This document shows, in pieces, positions 20,871-32,289 of a DNA stretch of 44,523 bases (the stretch's first letter is position 1; the number at the start of each line of letters is the position of its first letter). The stretch comes from Chara braunii. Lineage: Eukaryota; Streptophyta; Charophyceae; Charales; Characeae. The position numbers and the translations under genes are program-made. The notes under the pieces are model-generated. The model saw only the letters and a list, made by a program, of their open reading frames with translations. It was not told the origin of the DNA and did not search any database. The DNA is taken from the NCBI GenBank assembly GCA_003427395.1, contig BFEA01000102.1, forward strand, positions 1,674,468 to 1,718,990, given 5' to 3'.

Positions 20871-21385
20871 GGGTGACAACACGCACACACGCACAAATAA
20901 AAAAAGGAATGAAAGTAAACCAAGACAGTAAGGATCTAGTTGCAGGACAATAGGCAGCCCAAAACCCTGGATAAAACCAAGAAAAAGGAAAAAAAGTTTA
21001 AAAAACTATGCTTGCCTTCTGGACGTCCGGTTCCAGCATCTGGTTCGAGCTGAAAAAAGGGAAAAAAGGTGGTTTTTGGGTCCCAAGCGCCCCCCCAAAA
21101 GTGTTTGGACCACATTTGGGTGACAACACGCACACACGCACAAATAAAAGAAGGAATGAAAGTAAACCAAGACAGTAAGGATCTAGTTGCCGGACAATAG
21201 GCAGCGCTCAAAACCATGGATAAAACCAAGAAAAAGGAAAAAAAGTTCAAAAAACTATGGTTGCCTTCTGGACGTCCGGTTCCAGCATCTGGTCTCGAGG
21301 TTCCGCATTTGGGGCCGAGCTGAAAAATGAAAAAAAAGGTGGTTTTTGGGTCCCAAGCGGCCTCCAAAAAGTGTTTGGGCCACTT
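20871..21385. repeat. 247-bp tandem duplication (2 copies)
   Basis: GGGTGACAACACGCACACACGC occurs at 20871 and 21118. The rest of the unit follows in both, including GTTCCAGCATCTGG, GGTGGTTTTTGGGTCCCAAGCG and AAAAGTGTTTGG. The second copy has a short extra segment (CGAGGTTCCGCATTTGGGG). Confidence 0.92.
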
Positions 21386-21569
21386 TTGGGGCCCTGTTTG
21401 GTCATCCAAACCGGACCACACGGGCAGTCAGAGTGAGGAAGGTGGGGAGATTCGAAATTCCAATGCTGCGTGATTTCGTATTGTGTCCTTGCAACTCCTT
21501 TGAAACTCCCTGCCTGCTGGTCGAGCTGATGTTCACCACAGTTGCCGTGTTGGCCCCGTCATGAACACA

Positions 21570-21680
21570 CCTGCTAGGAGGAGGAGGAGGAGGAGAAGGC
21601 AAAGGACGAGGAGGCGGAGGACGGGGAGGGGGTGGAGGGGGAGGTGAGGGAGGAGAAGGGGGACGGGTATATTCAGGAAG
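21570..21680 (+). repeat. GGA-rich purine tract
   Basis: GAGGAGGAGGAGG followed by GGAGGCGGAGGACGGGGAGG-type sequence; low complexity. Confidence 0.85.
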
Positions 21681-21689
21681 GTCGACTGT

Positions 21690-22560
21690 ATTCAGTAAGC
21701 GAGTTTGAGCAAGAGTGAACAGGGATAGTCAACGAGTGAGGTTGAGCGCCTGAAGACTTGCGTGGTATCTGAGAGGGATGAGCGTGAGAGAGAGCGAGGG
21801 AGGAAGAGAGAGGTACTTGGCTGATTCACTGGCGATAGTGGTCATTGACAGATGGTAATCGGACTCTGTCCTTGTATAATAATAAATTTTGGGAGGCGGA
21901 TCTTCATATTCTTGTTGCTAATTTGCTGTTCAATGTTTTGGGTGACTTTCTGATTGCTGCAAGTGTGGTTGTTGCTGGTTTGCAGTTCAGGCTCATTGCA
22001 GTATTGAGAGGCTCAATAGGCTGGTGTTGGTTTATGTTTCATATGTCTGAGTTCTCCGCCAATTTGAAGCCATGGCCACGTGGTCTTCTATTCTGCCTTT
22101 TTTTTATGATTCACTCACTGAACTGGTGCGCTTTTTTCCGATTTATTCGATTTGAAATATGACATCGTTTTTTTTTTTTTTGCCTCGTATCTCGAGTATA
22201 ATTTCATTTCGATATCGAAGACCCTTCCCTTTATAAACTTCAGGAGGATTACAACGTTTGATTCTGGCAGCAAATTGTGTGACCTTTTGGTGGTCGATTC
22301 AAGTTTCACAGGCCCACAGGTCTGAAGTGGTACTGTTCAAAGTTCAAACTGCTAGGATGGAATTAACCATTCCAAAAACCTATACAATGGAACTACCTGT
22401 CCCAAAAACCTATGTACATCCTCCAACTAGTGGCCAAGGACTGAGTCTCGAAATTCAGCACATATCCCTGCCGTGTGCCGTCCAAAAGGCGTACTTGTGA
22501 AAAGGGAGGTGGCACACCAGTCAGGTAAGTGAAAACGGGATGGGAAATGGCCATAACAGC
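21690..22560. other. No supported feature
   Basis: Unique-looking intron DNA directly downstream of the exon at 22572-22674. Contains T-rich runs near 22100 and 22170. No recognised exon or element. Confidence 0.5.
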
Positions 22561-22571
22561 AGAGAACTTAC

Positions 22572-22674
22572 ATAGAATGGTTCGGTACACTTCCTCAAGC
22601 ATTTTTTGCAATTGCAGAACCCCACACATTTTGGGCATTTCTTCTGTATAACTGCCGGGGTTAATTGAGGATAC
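22572..22674 (-). CDS. JMJ25/IBM1-like demethylase exon, first zinc finger
   Basis: Acceptor GAGGCAG is followed by G, which completes a Trp codon if the previous exon ends in TG. Then comes YPQLTPAVIQKKCPKC, then VGFCNCKKCLRK and CTEPFY, and a perfect GTAAGT donor in phase 0. The WYPxLT...CPxCxxxCNCKxCLR pattern is diagnostic of the RING-like finger of plant JMJ25/IBM1 demethylases, which helps position the enzyme on chromatin. The preceding exon should encode the CHQC...YCxxC half of the finger. I searched upstream on this strand and did not find it; it may lie in unread sequence, in the 31.4-kb gap or outside the window. Order, strand and phase agree with the exon at 19922-20069. Confidence 0.85.
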
Positions 22675-22712
22675 CTGCCTCAAAACAGCCAAGCACAATA
22701 AGTCAGGGTACC

Positions 22713-22730
22713 AAAAAAAAAAAAAAAAAA
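22713..22730. repeat. Poly(A) run
   Basis: Eighteen A bases in otherwise unremarkable intron-like DNA. 22680-23080 holds nothing else I can support. Confidence 0.8.
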
Positions 22731-23087
22731 GATGAGGGATCCCTTTCCAACAACAGTCCCTTCGACAAATGACAGTTATTGACAGAAAAGATCAATTGAG
22801 AAATATCCAAAACATCAGATTTGAAGGAGGAAAATTCAGATTGATCAAAACATAAACAAGTCCCCAGTTGTATGATCAGTGACTGGCTCTGAACGCTTAT
22901 TGTTTCACACCAGTAAAGTACAAGAATGAACATGAATTCCAAACACAGAATCAGTAAACAGAAGCTCACTTTGGAGAACAACCTATGCTGACTTAATGTA
23001 ACAGTTTCCCTTTTTTCCTTCTTTTTTTGGGGCGGAACTTAATGGAACAGTTTGTGTGGAATGACAGAAAGCAAGGAAGGATCCAGC

Positions 23088-23155
23088 GGCCTAGCTCAGT
23101 TGGTAAGGCTCGCAAGTGCTATTCAGGAGGTCGTGGGTTCAATCCCCATTGGCCA
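23088..23155 (+). repeat. tRNA-like sequence (tRNA pseudogene or SINE head)
   Basis: An A box (TAGCTCAGTTGGT) and a perfect B box (GGTTCAATCCC) sit at tRNA spacing. The T arm is intact (GTGGG-TTCAATC-CCCAT, 5 bp and 7-base loop). The acceptor pairs at five of seven positions (GGCCTAG with ATTGGCC). The D stem is degenerate and no anticodon stem forms, so it is unlikely to be a working tRNA. A polymerase III-driven SINE promoter is the main alternative. Confidence 0.6.
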
Positions 23156-23439
23156 CATGTACCTTCCTGGTCATACTTGACACTTGCCACCTAAAGATAG
23201 ACCACTGGATGCCCCATCGGCATTGAGCAGAGTCTGCTGATGTTCGTAGGGGAGGGGACCTGAGGGGAGCCACAGGTATTGGTCCTTGATGCTACCGGCT
23301 GTCCCCTGGTCAGTATCGCCCATCTGCAGGTCGGGAGCAGCCCCCGCATGTTCTCTTGTGTGGGTTAAGCTGAGCATGTGTCGTTTATGGTGATTAAGGG
23401 TTAAGTCTAGTCGGTTCTGTGCGATGAACACAATTCAAA

Positions 23440-23830
23440 ATCCGCACAGACATAGTCCAGGGTCGACACTTTCTTGTCCAAGTACAGATTCCAGGGTCAA
23501 AAGTCATGTTTACTGCCTAAGAGGGCCTGAGAAAAGTCCTTGGGTCAATGATACAGCATCCAGGGTTGAATGACACTACCTGTGCCCCGCAAGAGATAGT
23601 TGACTCCAGGAAAAGCAGGAGCCTGGCTCAAACTCGAGAGAAGTACACAGCGCTATAGATTTCTTTCGATGGTTGTGTATCCTGTCTTAGAGGGGTCTGA
23701 GAAAAGTCCTTGGGTCAACAGGTACAGGTTCCAGGGCCAAATGAGCCTGCCTGTGCCCCACGCAAGATAGTTGACTCCAGGAAAATCAGGACTCAAGACC
23801 CAAACTCGGGAGGAGTCGACCACGGCCACA
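23440..23830. repeat. 170-bp tandem duplication (2 copies)
   Basis: CTGAGAAAAGTCCTTGGGTCAA recurs at offset 170 (23527 and 23697). Both copies also share CCTGTGCCCC...CAAGA..TAGTTGACTCCAGGAAAA. Confidence 0.88.
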
Positions 23831-24171
23831 GATGCTCCAAAGTTTCCAGAGCCTACCTGGTCCAGGCAGACATTGGACAACAGCAAATCTGGGCCACACA
23901 AATCAAGAAACCTCAACCGTAGGAGGAGTCGACTGACGCAGGCCAAGACCGGTCAACTCTTGGAAGAGCTGCCTGCCCCAGCGGCTCATTCATTCTGCCT
24001 TGCACGCGCTGGTGTCAGAGCATTGCTTGTGCACCAGAAGTGGAAGAGAGAGGCTGGCGCCAGAGGGAGGAAGAGAGCCCAGGGAGAGGAAGAAGATGAG
24101 GAGCCATAGCTAGGAAGGGTGTTTGCACGCCGTACTATAGTGTACAGGTAGGCCAGGAAAAGGGTCGTCAC

Positions 24172-24173
<2 letters not shown>

Positions 24174-24263
<90 letters not shown>

Positions 24264-24264
24264 N

Positions 24265-24334
<70 letters not shown>

Positions 24335-24357
24335 AGGGAGGGAGGGAGGGAGGGAGA
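24174..24357. repeat. (GA)n microsatellite followed by (GGGA)n
   Basis: About 150 bases of GA dinucleotides with one N at 24264, ending in GGGA tetramers. The minus-strand poly-Leu/Ser frame across it is an artefact. Confidence 0.96.
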
Positions 24358-24366
24358 GGGAAGCTT

Positions 24367-24550
24367 ACCTATTGGCCTGGTGATAGAGAAACGGTGGTTC
24401 ACCTCAGCAGCCTGAAGGAAGGAAGGCGCCAAGCTCCATAGCCAAGCTCTGATACCCCCCAACCTGCAGAGAGGCTTCGCTAATGTCATCAGGGAGCGAG
24501 ATTGCACGCTGAGCTGGCGAGTGGTCGAGAAGGTCCTGGAGGTGAGGGGG
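24367..24550 (-). CDS. Candidate exons of an unrecognised minus-strand gene
   Basis: Two splice-like segments face the minus strand. The outer one follows CGTCTTCAG at about 24550 and is open in two frames, one of which reads HLQDLLDHSPAQRAISLPDD. The inner one, 44 bases (about 24367-24410), lies between CCTTCCTTCCTTCAG and a GTAAGC donor and reads AAEVNHRFSITRPI. They lie upstream of the JMJ25-like exon at 22674 on the same strand and could be its N-terminal part or a separate gene. No family motif is seen. Confidence 0.3.
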
Positions 24551-24599
24551 AACTGAAGACGTTTCAATCGTACTATTGATTATTAATCAAACTATCCTC

Positions 24600-25300
24600 C
24601 TCCTCTCTACTTCTTCTCTACATTTCTCTCTTCTGGTTAATCGCTGCTTATTGTGGGACATCATTGCATGCCTCATGACTTACTCTGCATGGCCATTGGT
24701 TCCATTTTGAGTGCTTTGAGACTTCTTGTACGTCCTGGTTGCATAAGCTTCAGACAATTGCCGGGCTCATTATACCTCTGCTAAAGAAGATCTCCCGAAA
24801 ATTGTTGCCTGCCACAGGAGGTCAGGATGGACCATCATGTGATCCATATGCATCCATGCCTCAGAAGTTCAGAACCTTTCTAGTCTTTCATCGATCAAAA
24901 CTTTGACCATAGATAGAGAGCGAAGGTTTTCCAGCACATGGTCCGATGATACCGACGGCAGTGGATGAAGACTCTGGGATCAACGGAATCCAACAGGATT
25001 CCGCATTCAAGTCTGACCAACGTGGTAGACCGCAGAAACAGTACAAAGACAGATTCAAGACTCGACCACCTTCAAAAGACAGGTGACTGAGAATTAGAAG
25101 AATCTGCACCTCAGCGAAAGCTGCCTTTGAGAAGAAATGTCGCAGAATTATAGAAAACGCATCATATGATGAATGCAATTTTCGCAACTAAGACAGTGGA
25201 CTGCAAAGCACTCAAAACCAGCATTGCAGCAGTCTTCCAGTTATAAATTTTGACAATTTTTGGCCAAGTTCTGGGGCCAAAAGTCGAGGGGTAGGCAGAA
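24600..25300. other. No firmly supported feature
   Basis: A plus-strand frame near 24925-25090 reads AVDEDSGINGIQQDSAF and then DQRGRPQKQYKDRFK, with an AT-hook-like RGRP. It ends at AGACAG/GTGACT. It could be an exon remnant, but no acceptor is convincing. Confidence 0.35.
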
Positions 25301-25360
25301 GCCCTCAGGTCAATTGCCTAGGAGCCCAGCATCCCAAGCGAGTTCCCCATCTTTGCCCGC

Positions 25361-25905
25361 CCCAGTGTTGGTCATTCGTTCTGCCTTGCGACTGGACCAA
25401 TGCTGAGAGAAGGCGGAGAGGGAGAGACAGAGAGAGAGAAAGGAAAGTTTGCAAATTAGCCATAGCTAGAAGTAGACAGTGCTCAGGCACATAGACTGGA
25501 ATAGAGAGAGAGAGACAGAGACATAGACTGGAATAGAGAGAGAGAGACAGAGAGGTTTGAGAGGGAGGTCATAACCTGTGGAAGAGAGACAAGGGGGAGT
25601 GAAGCTTTCAATGCGATTGAAAAATGAGACAGCGCTTTGCATCCCCCAGTGTTGGTCATTCATTATGCCTTGCGACTGGAGCAATGCTGCGAGAAGGAAG
25701 AGAGGGAGAGACAGAGAGAGAGAGAGGAAAGTTTCCAAATTAACCATAGCTAGAAGTAGACAGTGCTCAGACACCATAGACTAGAGGAGAGAGAGAGACA
25801 GAGGTTTGAGAGGGAGGGCGTAACCTGTGGAAGATAGACGAGAGAGAGTGAAGTTTTCAATGCGATTGAAAAATGAGACAGCACTTTGTATCTGAAGGTC
25901 GTCCT
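25361..25905. repeat. 284-bp tandem repeat (about 2 copies)
   Basis: CCCAGTGTTGGTCATTC recurs at 25361 and 25645. TAGAAGTAGACAGTGCTCAG and CAATGCGATTGAAAAATGAGACAG also repeat. The units contain short GAGA tracts. Confidence 0.88.
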
Positions 25906-25909
25906 TGTC

Positions 25910-26545
25910 TTTACCGCATTCTTGAGAGGAGAGAGTGGTTTCATCAGTCATGCTGATAGAATGGTGACATGTCGAGGTTGGCATTTCAAAGACAGGAGCC
26001 CATGGTCCAAAGAGGGAGAAGACATGGTATCAATTGATTATTCTCCCTCTTCCAGTCTTCGTCTTCTTCTGTCTGATCGCTGGACAACACTGCGATCTCC
26101 TTGTGCGTTGTCATTCATTGAAGCATTGCAAGTATTTGCCTGATGATGATAATATGAGCTTCTAGAACTGGATTCATTAGACAACCTCTTTACACGCAGT
26201 AGATTACCAGTTCGACTCATACGATGACAAAGCAATTGGCTCTGACATGGCACCCCATGCCAAATAGTAAACACATAACAACAGCCCCCCTCCCCCAACA
26301 GCCATAAACCCCTGCGAAAGTGTGCGCTGACAGTGATGGCTATTCCAGTCAATGGATAAGCTTGGCCAACTTACCCTTGACAAGCCAGACACAGGAAGCC
26401 ATTACCAGCAACAGTGCTAACAAATAAGCTTCGCAAACTACCACAGTTTTTCACCTCTCACATACACAGAGCAAGTTCAGGACAGTGCACAGGGAAGCAG
26501 AAGACGAGGAAGAAAAAATGAGAACTCAAGATACAGTGCTCTCGC
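25910..26545. other. No firmly supported feature
   Basis: On the minus strand a Cys-rich frame near 26390-26440 reads NCGSLRSLFVSTVAGNGFLC and LACQG before GTAAGT. It is exon-like, but it does not match the missing CHQC finger of the JMJ25-like gene. Confidence 0.3.
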
Positions 26546-26551
26546 CCAAAT

Positions 26552-27492
26552 TGCAATAACCCGTTCATTATGCCTCGTTGAATGTACAAGGGGGCACAGG
26601 CCGCGACCTCGGTTTCTGGGCGTAAGGTGGAAGGGGCAAAAGACCCTCCGAAATGGCCCAGGGCCTGAGCGCCCGACAGTTGACTTCAGTCAACTGCCTG
26701 AGGCCCAACAGTCAAAGTCAATATGGACCCAGCCCAGGCCGCCGGTCAGACACACACACTTGTTTGTATGCAGGTACCAAGACAGCATCAGTCAATCTGG
26801 GCCACCGTCGGTGGGAGACCTGAGGCAGGTCAACTCGGTCAATCACTACATAAGACCCTGCCTCTAGGGGGTCAACATTCAGTCTTGCTATGCTGCCTTG
26901 ACGCTGGCTTGACACTGGCTGGACACTGGCTGGACGCTGGCTTGCGCTGGCACTGTGGACGACAACGCGGGACTTACGCAGTATGATGGCACCTTCACTG
27001 CTGAGCGCCAGCCTCTGCTGATGTGGCGCATGCCACTTGTCTTCATTGCTGATGTGGCGCACGCCACCTGCCTTCATTGCTGATGTGGCGCATACCACCT
27101 GTCTTCATTGCTGATGTGGCACATGCCACCTGTCTTCATCGCTGATGTGGCATTGCTGTCTACATTCGGGACTGGACGCCACAAGGAGGGAGATCGGGAT
27201 TTGTGGATGTTTGAGGAGGATAGGGATACTTACCTCAGGTTGACGTCGATATTGTGTGCTGCTGATTGTCTCCATTGTCTTTACGAGAGAACAGTGCCAC
27301 GTGGCACTTCGATGTGATCAGAACCTGTCAGACTCATTACTGGATAATGTTTGCTAAAGTGGAGGCGAGGGGAAGCCCGGAGGAGTGGGAAATGTTGGGC
27401 TACTCTCTTAGTGGTCATTGATGGTTATTCTCTCTTCCACCCTCTTATCTGTCTATTCCCCTCCACTCTCTTCGTCTACTGGTAATGAGACA
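26552..27492 (+). mobile_element. LTR copy B, apparently complete (TG...CA)
   Basis: This starts TGCAATAACCCG and ends TAATGAGACA, 941 bases. It is directly followed by a primer-binding site. It shares with the other copies the GGTACC(AAG)...GCATCAGTCAATCTGG block, the GCTGAYGTGGC motif array, the palindrome GTGCCACGTGGCAC (about 27293-27306) and a pyrimidine-rich end (TTCCACCCTCTTATCTGTC). It is oriented plus, opposite to copies A and C. The matching internal region and 3' LTR are not recognisable downstream, so the element is truncated or invaded. Confidence 0.7.
27017..27160 (+). repeat. 31-bp tandem array (5 units) of GCTGATGTGGC in LTR copy B
   Basis: GCTGATGTGGC begins at 27017, 27048, 27079, 27110 and 27141, exactly 31 bases apart. 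The rest of each unit reads GCATGCCACCTGTCTTCATT. Each unit is itself a small palindrome, because GTGGC and GCCAC face each other. Confidence 0.93.
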
Positions 27493-27503
27493 TTGTATCA
27501 GAG
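27493..27503 (+). promoter_or_regulatory. Primer-binding site complementary to initiator tRNA-Met
   Basis: TTGTATCAGAG directly abuts the CA end of the LTR. The canonical plant site is TGGTATCAGAGC, so there is one mismatch in eleven. Confidence 0.65.
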
Positions 27504-28263
27504 ATCACTTTCATGATTATTGGAGACATTGTCCAGATCTGAGTTATCTTGTATTTCGACGTTTGGCGAGTGTCATCCAGTCTGGGTTCATTACAAAATA
27601 ACCTACAAAGCTTATTGGTAGGACCTTGGCCAATATTGTTGGGTGCTATGCAACAATGACATTGGGTATTAGACACCACTAATTTGGGGTTGCGAGGGGG
27701 GGGGGGGGAGAGGTGCAATGACTGGTCATAGATCTCCGCACTCGCACTGCCAGTTTCCCTGCCAGCAACACCTGCCCACCTCACATCACCGTGATGACGG
27801 GCTGGTACAGCGTTGCTCTCGCACCACCGTTGTGACACAAAGTTACCCCCCTGGGCAAGGTAGACATCCAGGTCGGCTGGCCTTTGTCCGTAATATACAT
27901 AGCATAGCGAGAGGACGAGATAGAAGAACAAATATCTGAGTAGCACGGCATTTCCGGCTGAATAAGTTGGCCGGCATATCTGGTTGGTTCATCTGGCATC
28001 TGGGGGTGGTGCAAATTTCCCCCCTTGGGCTGGGGAGAGATACAGGTTGGTTGGTTTTCCCGCGTACTATACATCCAAATAAGTTGGCTGGAATATTCAG
28101 CCGGTTCATCGGGCATCTGGTTTATCCAGAATTCCGGATAAACCCCACAAAAACGAAAAAAAAGACCGAGAGGCCTGCATGCCCTTTTTGAGGGCTATAC
28201 CAGGTATGGAAATGGGAGGTTTTTGCCCAAAAAACATTTTTCTAGCTTTCCAAGCCTTTCCAT

Positions 28264-28264
28264 G

Positions 28265-28318
<54 letters not shown>
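28264..28318 (+). repeat. (GT)n microsatellite
   Basis: Almost perfect GT tract of about 54 bases. Confidence 0.97.
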
Positions 28319-28559
28319 GAATTATTTTCACCACCACAGCCCTTATTCCACCCAGAAATGGCTACGGGTTACTAACCCTTCAATCGACCGGGCCTTGCCC
28401 AGCATTCAATTGAAGAACCCTTAGGGCGAGCTAAGACAATGTAAGTTAGCAACTGATCACCATCCTAAGACAAGCTGTTACTGTCTGAAAGCCAGACAAT
28501 TTAAAAATTTGTCTCAGGAAACAGACCATCAATCTGTTTGTGGCTTATGTCACTGAAAC

Positions 28560-28710
28560 ATATTCAGACCCATCCTCTTCTCAGATTGATGTGTCCATCC
28601 AACAGGTGTTTGATCCTATTGCAGACAACCAAAAGCCCTTGAGTTTATACAATCCAACAACGAAACAATGCACCTCTATAGCAAGCAACGTGGAGTATAA
28701 TACAGGCATG
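28560..28710 (+). repeat. Dispersed repeat, copy 2 (partner at 14592-14720)
   Basis: See copy 1. The (GT)n at 28264 lies about 300 bases upstream, with CCTTATTCCACCCAGAAATGG (compare CCCTATTCCATCCAGATGAG) between. Confidence 0.7.
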
Positions 28711-28819
28711 TGAACCCCTTTGTGTGTGTGTGCGTGTGGGTGGCATTCATTGCCCCCCAATGTCGGAAAGAGTTGCAAAGGCGGGGGAGGTTACACACAC
28801 ACTCACAGTCAAAGCCTAC

Positions 28820-29080
28820 ATTACGTCCAGATAAACTGATTGATTACTTGATGGAGAGACGGATTGATGGATCGATGGGGTGATTGATTAATTAGTCCAT
28901 TGATTGATTCATTCATATATTGACTCATTGATAGTCCCCTATTGTTGGAAAAGAGGACACACATGCACACATACACACACACACAATGATAGGTCCACAT
29001 ACACTGATTGATTGGTTTATTGATTGATTGTCCCCCAGTGTCGGAAATGGGGACACACGCATACACACACACCCCAAAAG
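28820..29080. repeat. GATT-rich and CACA-rich degenerate tandem repeat
   Basis: ATTGATTGATT-type runs alternate with CCCC(T/A)(A/G)TGTCGGAAA...GGACACACGCATACACAC, the latter seen about three times (near 28757, 28936 and 29030). Confidence 0.75.
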
Positions 29081-29081
29081 A

Positions 29082-30130
29082 CTAGGTGAGGTCCACATAC
29101 AGTGATGAATTGATTGATGGGATGATGGAGCACACACTTTCTGATTGTGTCCACAAACCGCCAACGGGTGGCGGGGGAAGACCGTTTGTATCAATGGCAT
29201 GCAAGAGGCCAAAAGTTGGCTGCACCAACTGCTGCACGTGGTGTGCATTGTCCCAAAACAAGTTCGGCGGCGCCAATTGTCGAAATTGGGCGATCATCTT
29301 AGGCTGCCTTCCTCCACCAAAGGGTGCTCCTCCATCTGACATTGGCCACAACAGCGATTTCCGCTCCTAACTCGTGAGGCCATCCACAATCTAATATGCC
29401 GACCCGAACCGTGCGTCAAAGGTCATATCAACTTCTTTTGCCCGTTGTTCTTGAAGGACCAGTGATACATGACGACCCTCTTAATGTTCTTGAATTATCA
29501 AGACAGGGTGTACCCACAAAAAGTACGTGATATCTCACAAGGGAACACTCTAGCAATGGGTTACAAAAGGGAGTCAAGGGGTCCGGGCTATGTTGGTGTT
29601 CGGATGCTTCTTCAAACGTTGTGCAGCCACCTTGTTAGCGTAAGCATTCTCTGTGCAATAAGCATTGACATGGTCAACGCCAATATCCTGGATGACCTCC
29701 TCCCACAAGTCTGCCAATGCCACTCCCGACTTGTCCCTCTTCGACATATCGACGGTAAAAATCAAAACAACCGTCTTCACCCGCCACGATGAAGATGACG
29801 ACGGGCTTGTATGGCTTTGTCGTAGCCCTATCCATCACAATCATGCACCCCGTGAACTTCCATTTCACCTTCTTGGGGGTGACACCCTCTCCACAATCTC
29901 GAGGTAAATCTCGTCGAGGAGCCGTGTGCTCATGTCACTGTCTGAGGGCAGCACCAAAGCAGGCCCAATCGTCACCATCATCAGTGACACCATCGAGTCA
30001 TGCATCTCCGGCCTAGTCTCCAGGTGCATGAACATAAATGGCACTCAAGCCCTGAACAGATCTCTGGCCCACAATCTCTCGTACTGTTCTTGCAAACTTC
30101 CCTTTGCCCAATTGTTCAACCATGTCTACA
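29082..30130 (-). pseudogene. hAT-family transposase (DUF659 type), decayed
   Basis: Read on the minus strand from 30130: QLGKGKFARTV, then LLDEIYLEIVERV, then KWKFTGCMIVMDRATTKP, then VVLIFTVDMSKRDKSG, then LADLWEEVIQDIGVDHVNAY and TENAYANKVAAQRLKKHPN. This is the order and spacing of the DUF659 part of plant hAT transposases: the TGC-x-I-x-x-D strand, then D-x-S/K, then the V-x-D/E-N-A strand. A later piece (29082-29351) with LFWDNAHHVQQLVQPTFGLL and AIDTNGLPPPP matches the C-terminal region before the dimerisation domain. The frame changes between the 29868 and 29780 segments, and stops lie between 29574 and 29351. No dimerisation motif or terminal repeats were found. It cannot encode an active enzyme. 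Confidence 0.78.
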
Positions 30131-30179
30131 ACACGCAACGATCTGGGGTATAACAACACCTAAGGTAAGGGCCATTAAA

Positions 30180-30690
30180 GGTTAGTCAGTTCCTCTAGGG
30201 TCTTTTGCACTCAATCTTTTTTTTTTCTATTTCTATACCATAGACTCTATGATTCTAGAAAAACAAGAAATATCATTCTCAAATAATCAAATATCCATAC
30301 AAGCAATCTAAGCCCCGGGTCCCAAGTCCAGACAACTGGCTGCCTTAGCAACTTTGTTTGGTGCTACTAACTCAGAGGGGCACGCCTAAGGCTTAAAGAA
30401 ACATAAACTACCCCCTTTTGTTTGAAGCGATGGCTTCTAACATTGAACATCTCTTCACCACTCAAAATAGATGAAAACACCTATCCTTCTACTCACCACA
30501 ATAAATACACAGTGGAAACTCGCCAAAACTCAATGTCGCTCATCATTGTATCCATCTGATTTCCTCAAGATTTGAACTCATGAACTTTTCATTAACCGCG
30601 GTATCTGGCAGCCACATGGGCTTGGTGACAACCTCCTCAAGACTCGAAAGGGAAACTCTACCCTATCACTATAAACAAAATATGAGTTTC
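30180..30690. other. No supported feature
   Basis: AT-rich unique-looking DNA with a TATA-like stretch near 30670 (CACTATAAACAAAATATG). Nothing recognised. Confidence 0.5.
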
Positions 30691-30890
30691 ATCCTAATTG
30701 GCTAACCGTTGGGGAGTGGAGAAGGCGGCCTTGAAAGAATGTCTAGATCTGGCCCCCACGAAGAAGGTCGTTGTGGAGTGGACCAGTCGTCCCAGTCAAC
30801 GGCATGCAAACCCCCCACAAACCGGCGCCAGTGATGTGATAAAATGGTGTCGGCAGGCCTACGCCTCAACTGCCGCCGACCGCTTCCTTT

Positions 30891-31203
30891 TCTTTTAAAG
30901 GGTCAGTCCTACAATTTTGTCAGTCCTTCTCTCAATAGGAAACGCTGGTAAGTCTCAGAACAACCTCAACCCATACATACCCCACTACCCACCAGTGGCC
31001 CCCACAAAACAAAGCCGACGGTCTGGATCGCCGCGTGATCTTAAAGTCGACAGGTAGACCGCAGGCGGCCCGGATCGGCCAAATCTCACGTACGAATAGC
31101 AATTTCTATAAGTGTAGGGATCTGCTCAGTGCCCATCATCCGGCAAGTCCCACTTCTCATCCATGTCGTCTTCCCATACCCCTCCCAAACACCAACACCT
31201 GCC
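30891..31203 (+). repeat. 313-bp direct repeat, copy 1
   Basis: This begins TCTTTTAAAGGGTCAGTCC and ends AACACCAACACCT. It is nearly identical to 32323-32634 (offset 1432 at the left end). It lacks TG...CA ends and coding capacity. Confidence 0.93.
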
Positions 31204-31314
31204 CCTCGCCGCACGCTACTTGGATCAATAGAATGAGCAAATAAAAAAGTGGCAGTGTATATTTCCACGTTTCAGCNGAAGATTCATTCCGTTTTTGTTC
31301 ATCCTATCGATGGA

Positions 31315-31316
<2 letters not shown>

Positions 31317-31369
<53 letters not shown>

Positions 31370-31958
31370 NNNNNNNNNNNNNNNNNNNNNNNNNNNNNNN
31401 NNNNNNNNNNNNNNNNNNNNNNNNNNNNNNNNNNNNNNNNNNNNNNNNNNNNNNNNNNNNNNNNNNNNNNNNNNNNNNNNNNNNNNNNNNNNNNNNNNNN
31501 NNNNNNNNNNNNNNNNNNNNNNNNNNNNNNNNNNNNNNNNNNNNNNNNNNNNNNNNNNNNNNNNNNNNNNNNNNNNNNNNNNNNNNNNNNNNNNNNNNNN
31601 NNNNNNNNNNNNNNNNNNNNNNNNNNNNNNNNNNNNNNNNNNNNNNNNNNNNNNNNNNNNNNNNNNNNNNNNNNNNNNNNNNNNNNNNNNNNNNNNNNNN
31701 NNNNNNNNNNNNNNNNNNNNNNNNNNNNNNNNNNNNNNNNNNNNNNNNNNNNNNNNNNNNNNNNNNNNNNNNNNNNNNNNNNNNNNNNNNNNNNNNNNNN
31801 NNNNNNNNNNNNNNNNNNNNNNNNNNNNNNNNNNNNNNNNNNNNNNNNNNNNNNNNNNNNNNNNNNNNNNNNNNNNNNNNNNNNNNNNNNNNNNNNNNNN
31901 NNNNNNNNNNNNNNNNNNNNNNNNNNNNNNNNNNNNNNNNNNNNNNNNNNNNNNNNNN
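31317..31958. repeat. (GT)n microsatellite and 589-base assembly gap
   Basis: GT dinucleotides from 31317 to 31369, then N bases 31370-31958. As at 14.3 kb, the gap begins inside the GT tract. Confidence 0.96.
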
Positions 31959-31976
31959 AGAGACAAAGAGAGAGGG

Positions 31977-32023
<47 letters not shown>

Positions 32024-32029
32024 GAGACA

Positions 32030-32076
<47 letters not shown>

Positions 32077-32097
32077 GGCAGATGCGACTGGCCAGGT

Positions 32098-32140
<43 letters not shown>

Positions 32141-32198
32141 CGGAGCAGGCGACAAGCACTGACACCCGCCAAGCACAACGCGGGAAGAAACACACACA

Positions 32199-32248
<50 letters not shown>
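31959..32248. repeat. (GATA)n and interrupted (GA)n tracts
   Basis: (GATA)n at about 31978-32021 follows directly after the gap. Three GA tracts (32035-32074, 32105-32136 and 32200-32248) follow, separated by unique spacers. Confidence 0.95.
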
Positions 32249-32251
<3 letters not shown>

Positions 32252-32289
32252 GAAACAAAAATGGGATGACATCGGCGAGTGTTGCTGTG

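Noticed and set aside
20936-21421. 161-codon minus-strand frame with internal repeat
   Set aside because: It simply spans the 247-bp tandem duplication; the peptide is aromatic-rich and has no family motif.
27010-27160. CRISPR-like array (31-bp period)
   Set aside because: Units are contiguous without unique spacers and lie inside an LTR in a eukaryotic sequence.
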